NCBI GenBank assembly: GCA_963844805.1
Contig: CAWJPU010000012.1
Coordinates: forward strand, 248,001 to 312,000
Reading direction: 5' to 3'
Source: JACCZR01 sp963844805
GTDB lineage: Bacteria > Actinomycetota > Thermoleophilia > Solirubrobacterales > Thermoleophilaceae
Length of the DNA stretch: 64,000 bases
Shown here: in pieces, positions 1 to 8,907 of the stretch
How the letters are laid out: the number at the start of each line of letters is the position of its first letter
Position numbering within the stretch: the stretch's first letter is position 1
Notes under the pieces: model-generated
What the model was told of the DNA's origin: nothing
Databases searched by the model: none
The model's input: the letters and a program-made list of their open reading frames with translations, nothing else
Made by a program: the position numbers and the translations under genes

Positions 1-1
1 C

Positions 2-154
2 CTCGACGAGCGCCTGAGGGATGAGACGCAGATGCCCGCGCACCTGGCCGACTCGCCGCTGACGTGCGTCGCCGTGGGCTCGGGCCGCAGCCTCGAGGAG
101 TTCGAGGCGATACACCGCGCCAACAAACAATCCCGAAACAACCGGCGCCGCTAG
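2..154 (+). CDS. mreB: MreB, C-terminal fragment (rod-shape actin homologue)
   Basis: The window opens inside this gene; only the last 50 codons and a TAG stop are present. The visible tail reads LDERLRDETQMPAHLADS followed by PLTCVAVGSGRSLEEFE, which matches the conserved end of MreB (the P-L-x-x-V-A-x-G-x-G segment of the last actin subdomain). MreB forms membrane-bound filaments that guide lateral wall synthesis in rod-shaped cells. The very end is basic (KQSRNNRRR). It is followed 30 nt later by mreC, so it is the first known gene of the mreBCD-mrdA-rodA shape operon. Nothing can be said about its N-terminus. Confidence 0.9.
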   Translation, partial: LDERLRDETQMPAHLADSPLTCVAVGSGRSLEEFEAIHRANKQSRNNRRR

Positions 155-184
155 GGCGGCGCCCCCTGGAGGTTCCCGGGGCCG

Positions 185-1064
185 ATGTTCGATCGCAAGA
201 CAATCCGCCGCCGCCGGGCGGTGCTGATCGCCTTCGTGGCGGCCGCCATGGTGCTGATCACCATGTCCTTCGGGGGCGGAGGCCCCCTGGGCTCGATCCA
301 GCAGGGCGCGCAGGACGTGGTCTCGCCGATCGAGAACGGGGCCAACCGTGCCCTGAAGCCCGTGCGCGACCTGTTCGGGTGGCTGGGCGACACCTTCGAC
401 GCCAAGGGCGACAACGAGAAGCTGCGCGACGAGGTCGCGTCAGCTGCGCAAGGAGCTGGCCGCGCGTGAGACCGCGCGCCGCGACGCCGAGCAGCTGCGC
501 GGCCTGGTCGGCCTGCGCCGCAGCGGCGGCTTCCCGGAGGGCACCAGTCCGGTCGCCGCCCGCGTGATCGCCCGCTCGCCCACCGTCTGGTACTCGTCGA
601 TCCGGATCAACAAGGGCCGCGGGGACGGCATCCGCGTCGACCAGCCCGTGATCACGGCCGGCGGCCTGGCGGGCAAGGTCACCCGCGTGTCCGGCGGCAG
701 CGCCCAGGTCACGCTGATCACCGACTCCTCCAGCGCCGTCTCGGCCCAGGTGGTGCCCAACGGCGCGAACGGCATCATCAAGCCCGAGGTGGGCAAGCCC
801 GACGACCTGCTGCTCGACTTCGTCCAGAAGGGCCGCCGCGTGCGCAAGAACAGCGTGGTGGTCACCTCGGGCTTCGCCTCCGACGAGGTGAGGTCGATCT
901 TCCCGCGCGGGATCCCGATCGGGCGCGTCTCGCGCGTGGACCTCGACGAGGTCGAGCTCTACCAGCGCGTCCACATCAAGCCCTTCGCCGACGTGCGCCG
1001 GATCGACTTCGTCCAGGTGCTCACCGAGCGTCCGGGCACCCAGGCCCAGGTCCCGACGCCGTGA
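185..1064 (+). CDS. mreC: Rod shape-determining protein MreC (one frame break)
   Basis: MreC is the bitopic elongasome scaffold that links MreB to PBP2 and RodA. The ATG at 185 follows a GGAGG ribosome binding site at 168-172. An N-terminal transmembrane helix (AVLIAFVAAAMVLITMS) is followed by a coiled coil and then the beta-rich periplasmic domain (PVAARVIARSPTVWYSSIRI onward). The frame is broken near 440: the coiled coil continues as QLRKELAARETARRDAEQL only in the next frame, which one extra base would explain. The second part runs to 1064, giving about 293 aa, normal for MreC. Because the gene is normally indispensable to rods, a sequencing error is more likely than a real mutation. The stop overlaps the mreD start. 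Confidence 0.85.
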
Positions 1065-1642
1065 TCCCGAGCCCGAACGCATTCCTGCGGGTCGGCGGGC
1101 TGCTGCTGGCCGCGGTGATCATCCAGCTCTCGGGGCTGGGGCAGATCCGCATACTCGGTGGCCACTTCGACCTGGTGCCGCTGGTCGTGGCCGGCGTCGC
1201 CTACTACTCGGGCAGCGTCGCGGGCGCGGCCACCGGCTTCGGCGCCGGGTTCCTGCTCGACCTGCTGGCCGGCCAGACCATGGGCGCCTCCTCGCTGGTG
1301 CTGTGCGCGGTGGGCTACGGCGTGGGCCGCTTCCGGGAGCTGCGCGACCCCGCCCACGGGCTGCTGCCCATCCCGGTGGGAGCGGCGGCGGCGGCGGGCT
1401 GGGTGCTTGCGTTCGGCGCGGTGTCGTTCATGCTCGACGTGGGGGCCGCCAGCGTGAGCGGGCTGGTCTTCCAGGAGATGATCGTGACCGTGCTGCTCGA
1501 CACGCTGATCGCCCTTCCCGTGTTCGGGCTGGTGCGGCGGGTGATCCGCCCGGTCCTGGCCGTCGACCCGCTCGAGCGCCGTCGCCGGCGCCAGCGCCCG
1601 CGCGAGAGCGGACCGCTCGGCCTGCGCGGCATGGAGGTCTAG
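1061..1642 (+). CDS. mreD: Rod shape-determining protein MreD
   Basis: A 193-aa polytopic membrane protein whose GTG start overlaps the TGA of mreC (GTGATC...), as expected for a translationally coupled mreC-mreD pair. It contains about five hydrophobic segments, including LLLAAVIIQLSGLGQIRI near the N-terminus, VPLVVAGVAYYSGSVAGAA and MIVTVLLDTLIALPVFGLV near the C-terminus. MreD is the integral membrane partner of MreC in the elongasome. Family assignment rests on hydropathy, length and its position between mreC and the PBP2 gene more than on a diagnostic motif. The cytoplasmic tail is Arg-rich (RRRRRQRPRESG). Confidence 0.85.
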   Translation: MIPSPNAFLRVGGLLLAAVIIQLSGLGQIRILGGHFDLVPLVVAGVAYYSGSVAGAATGFGAGFLLDLLAGQTMGASSLVLCAVGYGVGRFRELRDPAHGLLPIPVGAAAAAGWVLAFGAVSFMLDVGAASVSGLVFQEMIVTVLLDTLIALPVFGLVRRVIRPVLAVDPLERRRRRQRPRESGPLGLRGMEV

Positions 1643-1648
1643 GGACTC

Positions 1649-3520
1649 CTGTACCTCGACGGAGAGAACCGCCGCTCGCTCACCCCGCAGCTGGCCTTCC
1701 GCATCGCGCTGATCGGCGGCGTCGCGCTGCTGGCGTTCGGGGTCATCTTCTTCCGCCTGTGGTACCTGCAGGTGCTCTCGGGCGACCAGTACGAGGCCAA
1801 GGCCAACGACAACCGCGTGCGCGAGATCAAGGTTCAGGCGCCGCGCGGCGAGGTCGTCGATCGCGACGGGCGGGTGCTGGTGGACAACCGCACCGGCCTG
1901 GCCGTGAAGGTCACCCCGGGCAAGCTCCCCGAGGACAGGGCCGAGCGGATGCGCCTGTACCGGCGCCTCGGGCGCGTGCTGGGCTCCAGCGCCCGCCGCA
2001 TCGACCGCAGCGTGTCGGGCCAGCTCAAGGCGCTGCCGTACTCGGCGGCGACGGTCAAGCAGGACGTCAAGCCCAACGTGGTGGCCTACCTGCTCGAGCG
2101 CCAGAACGAGTTCCCCGGCGTGACCGTGGAGCGCGTGTTCCTGCGTCAGTACCCGCACAAGCAGATCGGCGCCCACCTGTTCGGGACCGTCGGCGAGATC
2201 ACCAAGGAGCAGCTCAAGGACCAGCGCTACCGCGGCGTCGGCCTGGGCGACCGGGTGGGCCAGTCGGGCATCGAGTACCAGTACGACCGCTTCCTGCGCG
2301 GCAAGAACGGCGCCTCGCGCGTGCAGGTGGACGCGCTGGGCAACCTGAAGGGCGAGCTGTCGGTGCGCCGCCCGGTCCAGGGCCGCCAGCTGCGGCTGTC
2401 GGTCGACCTCGGCGTCCAGAAGGTCGGCCAGCAGGCGCTGGCCGGGACCAAGGGCGCCTTCGCGGTGATGAACGTGCGCAACGGCCAGATGGTCGCGCTG
2501 GGCTCCACGCCCTCGTTCGACCCGAACATCTTCTCCAAGATCATCAGGCCGAAGGACTTCAAGCGCCTGTCCTCCGAGGAGCTGGGCAAGCCGCTGTTCA
2601 ACCGCGCGACGCAGGGGGGCTACCCCACCGGCTCGACCTACAAGCTGATCACCGCGGTGGCCGGCCTGCAGGGCGGGGTCATCACGCCCGACACCGTCCA
2701 GTACGACGGGGGCTCGATCACCGTGGGCGGCATTCAGTTCCAGAACGCCGGCGGCGCCGCACACGGGCCGGTGGCCCTGCGCAAGGCGCTCACGGTCTCG
2801 AGCGACGTCTACTTCTACCTGATCGGCCGCGAGGCCAACGGGCAGGGTGACGGCCTGCTCATGCAGCGCTGGGCGCGCAAGCTGGGGATCGGCCGCCCGA
2901 CCGGCATCGACCTGCCCTCCGAGGCGAAGGGCTTCGTGCCGACGCCCCGGTGGCGCAATCGGCTGTTCAAGAAGAAGCTGACCGACCGCCCCTGGTCGAT
3001 CGGCGACAGCATCAACCTGTCGGTGGGTCAGGGCGACCTCCAGGCCAACCCGTTGCAGCTGGCGGTGGCCTACTCGACGGTCGCCAACGGCGGCCGCGTG
3101 CTGCGCCCGCGCCTGGGCCAGCGCATCGAGGACGCCGGCGGCCGCGCGCTGCAGCAGCTCGAGGCCCCCTCCGCGCGCCGCGTGAAGATCAAGCCCGAGT
3201 ACCGCTCGGCGATCCTGGAGGGCCTGCGCGGCGCGGCCAGCGGGCCGGGCGGCACCTCGACCCCGGTGTTCAAGGGCTTCCCCATCCCGGTGGCCGGCAA
3301 GACCGGCACCGCGGAGAAGGGCGCGGGCCGCCCCGACCAGTCCTGGTACGTGGCGCTGGCCCCCTACCCGAACCCCAAGTACGTGGTGGCGGTGACCGAC
3401 GAGACCGGCGGCTTCGGCGCCGAGTCGGCCGCGCCGAAGGCTCGCCAGATCCTCGCCGAGCTGTTCGGGGTCAAGGGCGACGCCAAGAAGCAGGTGCAGG
3501 GCGGCGGGGCGCCCGACTAA
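1649..3520 (+). CDS. mrdA: Penicillin-binding protein 2 (elongasome transpeptidase)
   Basis: Class B PBP that cross-links lateral-wall peptidoglycan with RodA. The order is short cytoplasmic tail, transmembrane helix (IALIGGVALLAFGVIFFRLW), dimerisation domain, then transpeptidase domain with the nucleophile motif STYK (Ser about residue 329), SSD in the SxN position and KTGT (about 551). There is no in-frame ATG, GTG or TTG before the GTG at 1772, but that codon lies after the membrane helix, inside the conserved RLWYLQVLSGDQY stretch, so it cannot be the real start. The CTG at 1649, giving (M)YLDGENRRSLTPQLA, is the best available start and has GGAGG 11 nt upstream; a hidden base error is the alternative. 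About 623 aa, normal for PBP2. Confidence 0.85.
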   Translation: MYLDGENRRSLTPQLAFRIALIGGVALLAFGVIFFRLWYLQVLSGDQYEAKANDNRVREIKVQAPRGEVVDRDGRVLVDNRTGLAVKVTPGKLPEDRAERMRLYRRLGRVLGSSARRIDRSVSGQLKALPYSAATVKQDVKPNVVAYLLERQNEFPGVTVERVFLRQYPHKQIGAHLFGTVGEITKEQLKDQRYRGVGLGDRVGQSGIEYQYDRFLRGKNGASRVQVDALGNLKGELSVRRPVQGRQLRLSVDLGVQKVGQQALAGTKGAFAVMNVRNGQMVALGSTPSFDPNIFSKIIRPKDFKRLSSEELGKPLFNRATQGGYPTGSTYKLITAVAGLQGGVITPDTVQYDGGSITVGGIQFQNAGGAAHGPVALRKALTVSSDVYFYLIGREANGQGDGLLMQRWARKLGIGRPTGIDLPSEAKGFVPTPRWRNRLFKKKLTDRPWSIGDSINLSVGQGDLQANPLQLAVAYSTVANGGRVLRPRLGQRIEDAGGRALQQLEAPSARRVKIKPEYRSAILEGLRGAASGPGGTSTPVFKGFPIPVAGKTGTAEKGAGRPDQSWYVALAPYPNPKYVVAVTDETGGFGAESAAPKARQILAELFGVKGDAKKQVQGGGAPD

Positions 3521-3521
3521 G

Positions 3522-4724
3522 GTGCCGACCACCGTGCAGGCCTCCCCCTACGGAACCGGGGTCCGTGACTTCCACGAGGAGCCGCGCGTGCCCATCTTCC
3601 GCCTCGACCCGCTGCTGCTGCTGGCCACGCTCGGCCTGGTCGCGTGCAGCATCTACACGATCGCCACGGCCACCACCGACGACGTGGAGGGCAGCCCCTA
3701 CTACTTCGTGATCCGCCAGTCCGCCTACTGCGGCGTGGGAATCGTGCTGATGCTGATTCTCTCGCGGATCGACTACTCGCGCTTCCGCGAGTGGAAGGCG
3801 GGCCTGTATGTGGCCATGATCGCCTCGATCCTGCTGGTGATGCTGCTGGGCGCCACCGCGCGCGGCTCTCAGCGGTCGATCGAGTTCGGCTTCTTCAGCT
3901 TCCAGGCCTCGGAGGTCGGCAAGATACTGCTGATCCTGTCGCTGTCGGCCTTCCTGGTCGACCGGGTGCGCAAGCTCGGGGACCGGGAGACGACCAGCCG
4001 GGCCGTTCTCATGGCCGTCGTCCCGGCGATGCTCGTCATCGCCCAGCCCGACCTCGGCTCCGGCCTCGTCTACCTGGCGATCGTGACCGCCTGCCTGTTC
4101 GTGGCGGGCACCAAGTGGACCCACTTCGCCGCTCTCGGCGGCATCGCCGCCACGGCCCTCGTGCTGGTGCTGGTGGCCGCCCCGGCCGTGGGCGTACAAC
4201 TTCTCAAGCCGTACCAGATGGACCGCCTGACGGCCTTCCTCGCCCCGACCGAGAACCCGCGCGAGGAGGGCTACCAGGTCAACCAGTCGCTGACCGCCAT
4301 CGGCTCCGGAGGAAAGACGGGCCGCGGCGACCTGGCGACCCAGACCAAGCTCGACTTCCTGCCCGAGCACCACACCGACTTCGTGTTCAGCGTCGTCGGC
4401 GAGGAGTTCGGGTTCGCGGGGGCGGCCATAGTGCTGTCCCTGTTCGCCCTCCTGATATGGAGGGCACTGCGGATCCTGACCATGGCGAAGAACCTCTACG
4501 GCACTTTGTTGGCCGGTGGGATAACGGCCATGCTCATGTTCCAGCTCTTCGTTAACGTCGGTATGACCATCGGGATCATGCCCATCACCGGAATCACGTT
4601 GCCGCTCGTCTCTTACGGCGGCTCCTCGGTGATCGTGACCTTCCTGGCCATAGGCCTTCTGCAGTCGATACACGCGCAGGCGCGCGACGCTGCATCCGCC
4701 AAGGGCAGGGACCTAGCCCTATGA
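3522..4724 (+). CDS. rodA: RodA, SEDS-family peptidoglycan glycosyltransferase
   Basis: A 400-aa polytopic membrane protein of the FtsW/RodA/SpoVE (SEDS) family, which polymerises lipid II for side-wall growth together with PBP2. About ten transmembrane segments are visible. Signature pieces include the GSGGKTGRG loop, LPEHHTDFVFSVVGEEFGF and, near residue 346, NVGMTIGIMPITGITLPLVS followed by YGGSS. The GTG start at 3522 lies one base after the mrdA stop. A second GTG at 3588 (PIFRLDPLLLL) would give a shorter N-terminus starting just before the first helix, so the first 22 residues are uncertain. Last gene of the shape cluster before rne. Confidence 0.93.
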   Translation: MPTTVQASPYGTGVRDFHEEPRVPIFRLDPLLLLATLGLVACSIYTIATATTDDVEGSPYYFVIRQSAYCGVGIVLMLILSRIDYSRFREWKAGLYVAMIASILLVMLLGATARGSQRSIEFGFFSFQASEVGKILLILSLSAFLVDRVRKLGDRETTSRAVLMAVVPAMLVIAQPDLGSGLVYLAIVTACLFVAGTKWTHFAALGGIAATALVLVLVAAPAVGVQLLKPYQMDRLTAFLAPTENPREEGYQVNQSLTAIGSGGKTGRGDLATQTKLDFLPEHHTDFVFSVVGEEFGFAGAAIVLSLFALLIWRALRILTMAKNLYGTLLAGGITAMLMFQLFVNVGMTIGIMPITGITLPLVSYGGSSVIVTFLAIGLLQSIHAQARDAASAKGRDLAL

Positions 4725-4739
4725 GAGGAATCAAGAACC

Positions 4740-6560
4740 TTGAAGAAGCAACTGCTCGTCACGGGCGACCGTGGCGAAACCCGCGTCGCCATCCTGGAAT
4801 CGGAGGGTGGGCGCAAGTCAGACGCGCGCGTCGCTGAGCTCTACATCGAGCGCCGCGGCTCGCGCTCGATAGTCGGGAACATCTACAAAGGCAAGGTCGA
4901 CAACGTCCTGGGCGGGCTGGAAGCCGCGTTCGTGGACATCGACCTGGAGAAGAACGGCTTCCTGCACGCCGACGACGTCGTCATCCCCGGCGTCGAGGTG
5001 GCCCGTCGCGGCCGCGGCGGGCGCGGGAAGGGCAAGCAGATCACCGAGCTGCTCAAGCCGGGCCAGGAGATCCTCGTCCAAGCGGTCAAGGACCCGCTGA
5101 AGACCAAGGGCCCGCGCCTGTCCATGCAGCTCTCGATCGCCGGGCGGCTGCTGGTGTACGTGCCCGACGGCGAGGGCGTGGGCGTCTCGCGCCGGCTGCC
5201 CGACAAGGAGCGCGACCGCCTGCGAAAGGCCGCGGCCAGGATCGACCTGCAGGGAGGTGGCGCGATCATCCGCACCGCCGCCCAGGGCGGCAAGAAGGAG
5301 GACTTCGAGCGCGAGATCAAGTACCTGCACAAGCTGCACGAGGTCCTGTGCAAGCGCGCGGACGAGACCGCCGCGCCCGCCATGGTCTTCCAGGAGGCCG
5401 ACCTGTCGGTGCGCGTGGCGCGCGACATCTTCTCCGGCCAGTTCGAGCGGGCGATCGTCGACGATCCCCAGCAGCACCACCGGCTGGAGTCGTTCTTCAC
5501 CCGCACCGCGCCCGAGCTGCTGCCCCGGCTCGAGCTGTACAAGGGCGAGGAGCCGCTGTTCGAGCGCTACGGCGCCGAGGAGGCGATCCAGTCCACGCTG
5601 TCGCGGCGGGTGGACTTGCCCAGCGGCGGCTACCTGATCATCGACTACGCCGAGGCGATGACCGTCATCGACGTCAACTCCGGCTCGTTCATCGGCCGGG
5701 GCAAGGGCGCCCGCCTCGAGGACACGATCGTGAAGACCAACCTCGAAGCCGCCGAGGAGGCCGTGCGCCAGCTGAGGCTGCGCGACATCGGCGGGATCAT
5801 CGTCATCGACTTCATCGACATGTCGCGCTCGCGCAACCGCGACTCGGTGCTCAAGGCGCTGCGCAAGGCTCTGGACGAGGACCGCACCAAGACCTACGTG
5901 GTCGAGATCTCGCCGCTGGGCCTGGTCGAGATGACGCGCCAGAACGTGACCGAGGGCGTGCGCGAGATCCTCAGCAAGACCTGCCCCACCTGCGACGGCG
6001 AGGGCGTGGTGCTGTCCGAGGAGACGGTGGCCATCGACGCCGAGCGACAGCTGCGCGAGCTGGCCAGCGAGCGGCCCGACGCCGAGGCGTTCCTGATCGC
6101 CGTGCATCCGGAGGTCTCAACCGAGCTGGTCTCCGGCCCGCAGGCCCCGATCCTCGAGATCGAGAAGGACACCGGCAAGCGCTTCCACTTCGAGGGCTCC
6201 GAGGCCCTGCCGATCGACCACTTCGCAGTCCTGCTCGAGGGCCCGCGCGACGACGTCGAGGAGCGCGCCCTGCCCTTCCGCGAGGGCGAGGAGGTGCTGG
6301 TGCGCATCGAGGAGCCCCACATGTACAACGAGGACGACGCGGTGGCCAAGCTCGACGGCTACGTGATCTCGGTGGAGGGCGCCGGCCGCCTCATCGGCGA
6401 GAAGACGATGGTGCGGATCGAGAAGGTGGGCCGCTCGGCCGCCGAGGCCGAGCTGGTGAACCCGCCGGCCCCCTCGGAGGAGGGCGGCCAGAGCCGCAGC
6501 CGCAGGCGGGGCCGCCGGGGCGGGCGCGGGCGCCGCAAGTCCACCGCCGAGGCTGGTTAG
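4740..6560 (+). CDS. rne: Ribonuclease E/G family endoribonuclease
   Basis: Single-strand-specific endoribonuclease for mRNA decay and rRNA processing. The TTG start (MKKQLLVTGDRGETRVAI) follows an AGAGGA site. A split S1 domain opens the protein, and a basic stretch (RRGRGGRGKGKQ) sits within it. The catalytic Mg-binding Asp pair is present in VIDVNSGS (about D311) and VIDFIDMSR (about D357), and the Zn-link cysteines CPTC fall at about 415 and 418; spacing matches E. coli RNase E. The last 30 residues are an Arg/Gly tail (SRRRGRRGGRGRRK), an RNA-binding feature. With 606 aa it is short and lacks the long degradosome scaffold, between RNase G and RNase E in size. In related actinobacteria rplU normally follows directly; here a 5.5-kb minus-strand block intervenes. 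Confidence 0.92.
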   Translation: MKKQLLVTGDRGETRVAILESEGGRKSDARVAELYIERRGSRSIVGNIYKGKVDNVLGGLEAAFVDIDLEKNGFLHADDVVIPGVEVARRGRGGRGKGKQITELLKPGQEILVQAVKDPLKTKGPRLSMQLSIAGRLLVYVPDGEGVGVSRRLPDKERDRLRKAAARIDLQGGGAIIRTAAQGGKKEDFEREIKYLHKLHEVLCKRADETAAPAMVFQEADLSVRVARDIFSGQFERAIVDDPQQHHRLESFFTRTAPELLPRLELYKGEEPLFERYGAEEAIQSTLSRRVDLPSGGYLIIDYAEAMTVIDVNSGSFIGRGKGARLEDTIVKTNLEAAEEAVRQLRLRDIGGIIVIDFIDMSRSRNRDSVLKALRKALDEDRTKTYVVEISPLGLVEMTRQNVTEGVREILSKTCPTCDGEGVVLSEETVAIDAERQLRELASERPDAEAFLIAVHPEVSTELVSGPQAPILEIEKDTGKRFHFEGSEALPIDHFAVLLEGPRDDVEERALPFREGEEVLVRIEEPHMYNEDDAVAKLDGYVISVEGAGRLIGEKTMVRIEKVGRSAAEAELVNPPAPSEEGGQSRSRRRGRRGGRGRRKSTAEAG

Positions 6561-6573
6561 CACCGCCGCCGCT

Positions 6574-6606
6574 GCGGACGGAGACGGCATCGCCGTCCCC
6601 GTCCGC
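6574..6606. terminator. Hairpin between the convergent rne and secreted-protein genes
   Basis: A 15-bp stem with one A-C mismatch (GCGGACGGAGACGGC, loop ATC, GCCGTCCCCGTCCGC) lies 14 nt after the rne stop and 30 nt before the 3' end of the opposing gene. There is no T-tract, so it may act as a bidirectional structure or with Rho rather than as a classical intrinsic terminator. Confidence 0.6.
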
Positions 6607-6635
6607 CCACGGCCGCTTGCGCGTGGAACGCCCTG

Positions 6636-7361
6636 CTAATCGTCGACGATGGTTCCGACCTTGACGGCCGTGATCGACGTAAAGCGGATGTTCGCCGCGC
6701 CGGTGCCCGCCTGTGACTTGCGGCAGCGCACGCCGTAGGTTCGCCCGCTCTCCGGAGCGGGGTTGACGAACTGGAGCGGCATGGTGGTCACCGAGAAGCC
6801 CGAGCCCGGATCGCTGAGCGCCTCGTCCAGGAAGGCGAAGCTCCCCGACGATTGCGTGACGATCCCGAGCTGGCAGCGCACGGCGCGCTCTCCGCCCGCA
6901 TAGAGCTTGGCGTTGACCACGTAGTTGCCGGGCCCGGGGACCTTGAGCGTGTCGACGGTGGTGTAGCCCGGGGACAACGCGAGGTCGGCGGGGCCGTCCA
7001 ACCTGGTGGACGAGTACGCGGCCGACGGGCCGGTTTCGCCCTGCACGCCACGGGGTCCGGTTGCGCCCTGCTTGCCCTCGATGTTCAACGTCGACTCATT
7101 GATGTCGGCGCCGCTCAGGCTGTTGTCGCGAACGTCCTTGCCCGACAGGCTGCGGTCCTTGACGTCCTTGCCGGTCAGGCTGTTGTTCCTGACGTGCTTG
7201 GAGCGGACGGCGTTCTTCTTCAGCTGTCCGCTGCCGACCAGCGTGCGGGCGGCGTAGCTCGGGCCCCCGAGGGCGACGAACAGCGCCAGGCAGGACAACA
7301 CAATGGTGGCTAGCTGGAGCCCGCGGCTCGAGGGGCGCAGGCGACTGGCGATCTGGCTCAT
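6636..7361 (-). CDS. Secreted repeat protein with collagen-like segment
   Basis: A 241-aa exported protein, function unknown. The ATG at 7361 (MSQIASRLRPS) is preceded by a perfect AGGAGG site. A signal peptide or anchor (LATIVLSCLALFVALGG) ends near SYAARTLVG. Then come three to four copies of an 11-residue unit (SLTGKDVKDRS, SLSGKDVRDNS, SLSGADINES), a short Gly-X-Y segment (GKQGATGPRGVQGETGP) and a C-terminal beta-rich domain of about 130 residues with two cysteines (VRCQLG, VRCRKS). The SLTGKDVKD-type repeats are frequent in predicted surface proteins of Thermoleophilia, from my general knowledge. It is the last gene of the minus-strand block that starts with the ECF sigma factor; 285 nt separate it from the protease gene, so it may have its own promoter. 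A structural or surface role is a guess. Confidence 0.6.
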   Translation of the reverse strand: MSQIASRLRPSSRGLQLATIVLSCLALFVALGGPSYAARTLVGSGQLKKNAVRSKHVRNNSLTGKDVKDRSLSGKDVRDNSLSGADINESTLNIEGKQGATGPRGVQGETGPSAAYSSTRLDGPADLALSPGYTTVDTLKVPGPGNYVVNAKLYAGGERAVRCQLGIVTQSSGSFAFLDEALSDPGSGFSVTTMPLQFVNPAPESGRTYGVRCRKSQAGTGAANIRFTSITAVKVGTIVDD

Positions 7362-7646
7362 GGGAATTCCTCCTGTGTCTCGTTGGTCCGACCGCCACAT
7401 GCGGTCTCGCCAGCACAAGACGGCTTGGCGCAGCGGTTTGTTCGCCACGCCTCAGCGGGACGGTTCTGGCCTCCTCCGCCACCCCCGCGTCGCTGCCACC
7501 TGGCGCTCCGGCCGTCGGTGCCGAGCGGCGATCACGACCCCGAACGCATCCCGCCCCGGTACATCCCCGATCGCGTGGCCCGGGGGAGTTCTCGCCGACG
7601 GCGCAGAGACGCGGTCGAACGCGCCTCTGCGCCCCGGCTCAGCTCG

Positions 7647-8837
7647 CTACTCGGTCAGCACTCGGAGTCCGAGCGCGTGGATGTAGTCGATCGCCATGTA
7701 GCAGGCGTCGTTCGCCGATACCGCAATTGTGGACGCCGTATGCGGTGCCGCCGTTGTACCAGGGGCCGCCGCTGTCGCCGCCCTCTGACAGGTCCTCGTT
7801 GTCCTTGTGGACCCTGATGTAGGTGGAGGTCGCGTCGGCGGCGCCGGACCGGCATGAAGCTCCTGTCGCTGATGTAGCCGCAGGTGCGACCCGTCGTCTT
7901 GCCGTACTTGCACACGAACTGGCCGACGGCCTGCTGGGCGCGCGACCTCGTCGCCGTGATCTCGCGGTAGCCGGTGGTGTACGGGGCCTTCCAATCCCGA
8001 GTCCGTCGTAGGCCCAGTTGCGAACGTTGTGGTTCCAGTCGGCGTGCCACTGAACGTCGCGTGGGCCGCTGTAGACCTCGGACTCTGAACCTCAGCGGCG
8101 AGCCCTGGAAGGACTGGTTGTTGCCGCAGTGACCGGCCGTGAGGACACCGGGCTCTCCGGTTCCGGGGGAGCCGACGAACCCGACATGCTCGGACCGAGA
8201 ACCCGCTCGTGCACGTGCTCAGGCCCAGGCCGGCGTAGAGGTTGGCCTCCGAGCGGGCCAGCTGCCGGGTGGCGATCACGCTGGCCTCGGAGGGCAGGGT
8301 GCGGCCCTTGCGCCGAAGGGTGTCGGTCACCCGGCCCCGGTCGGGCACGTAGAGCTCGACGCGGTTGGCGCGCACGTCGATCCCCGAGTCGGCGGTGAGG
8401 CCGAGGCTTCGGGTGGTCGATCGCGTGCTGCGCTGGGCGGCCTCCAGCTGGGCCAGCGAGCGACCGGCGCGGCTCACGACCACCTGCCCGGCCAGGGGCC
8501 CGCCGGCCACGTGGCGCTCGAGCTGCTCGGGACCGCCGCGGGTGAGGCGGACGACGACGCGAAACTCGGGCGAGTGCTCGATGTAGAGCCCGGCGAAGGT
8601 GCTGGGCCGGCCTTCGGCCAGCGCCTGCTCGAGCTCTCCCGCTGCCTCCTGGACCCGCAGCCTGCGAAGCGCCTCGGTCAGGCTGACGCGCCGATCCTTC
8701 GCGTACTCGCGCGCGTCCTGGACGCGAGGGTCGCCGGGATCGGGCGCGGGGCTGGATGCCTCGGCCGCCGGGGTGGCTGCGATGGCGGCGGTGAGGAGTG
8801 CCGCGGTGAGTGCTGATATGCGAACGACGGATGCCAT
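7647..8837 (-). pseudogene. Secreted trypsin-like (S1) serine protease with propeptide, several frame breaks
   Basis: The ATG at 8837 (MASVVRISALTAALLTAAIA) has GGAGAAGG upstream and a clear signal peptide. About 200 residues of propeptide follow in one frame, a streptogrisin/alpha-lytic-type arrangement. The protease domain is spread over three frames: TAGHCGNNQSFQG (catalytic His) at about 8110-8160, DWNHNVRNWAYDG around 8000-8040 (candidate Asp region), RTCGYISDRSFMP at about 7860-7890, and EGGDSGGPWYNGGTAYGVHN (catalytic Ser) at about 7730-7790; the last residues before the stop, ACYMAIDYIHALGLRVLTE, return to the first frame. At least four single-base breaks lie within 550 bp. All catalytic motifs survive, so either the sequence is poor here or the gene broke recently. 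It lies 70 nt downstream of the Clp gene. Confidence 0.7.
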
Positions 8838-8907
8838 TGATGGATGCCTTCTCCGTGATGGGGGAACCCACCAAGACGGCACCGCGGCCGGTTTTGTTCG
8901 CGACGCG

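Noticed and set aside
1772..3520. GTG at 1772 as the PBP2 start
   Set aside because: It falls inside the conserved RLWYLQVLSGDQY segment and would remove the membrane anchor.
959..3532. An 857-codon minus-strand open frame opposite mreC, mreD and PBP2
   Set aside because: It is a shadow of high GC content: composition is His/Gly/Arg/Ala-rich, with no domain, and the plus-strand genes there have clear motifs.
7362..7646. A small gene in the 285-nt gap between the repeat protein and the S1 protease
   Set aside because: The open frames there (for example 7383-7817 and 7303-7686) have no ribosome binding site or recognisable domain and run into other genes on the opposite strand.
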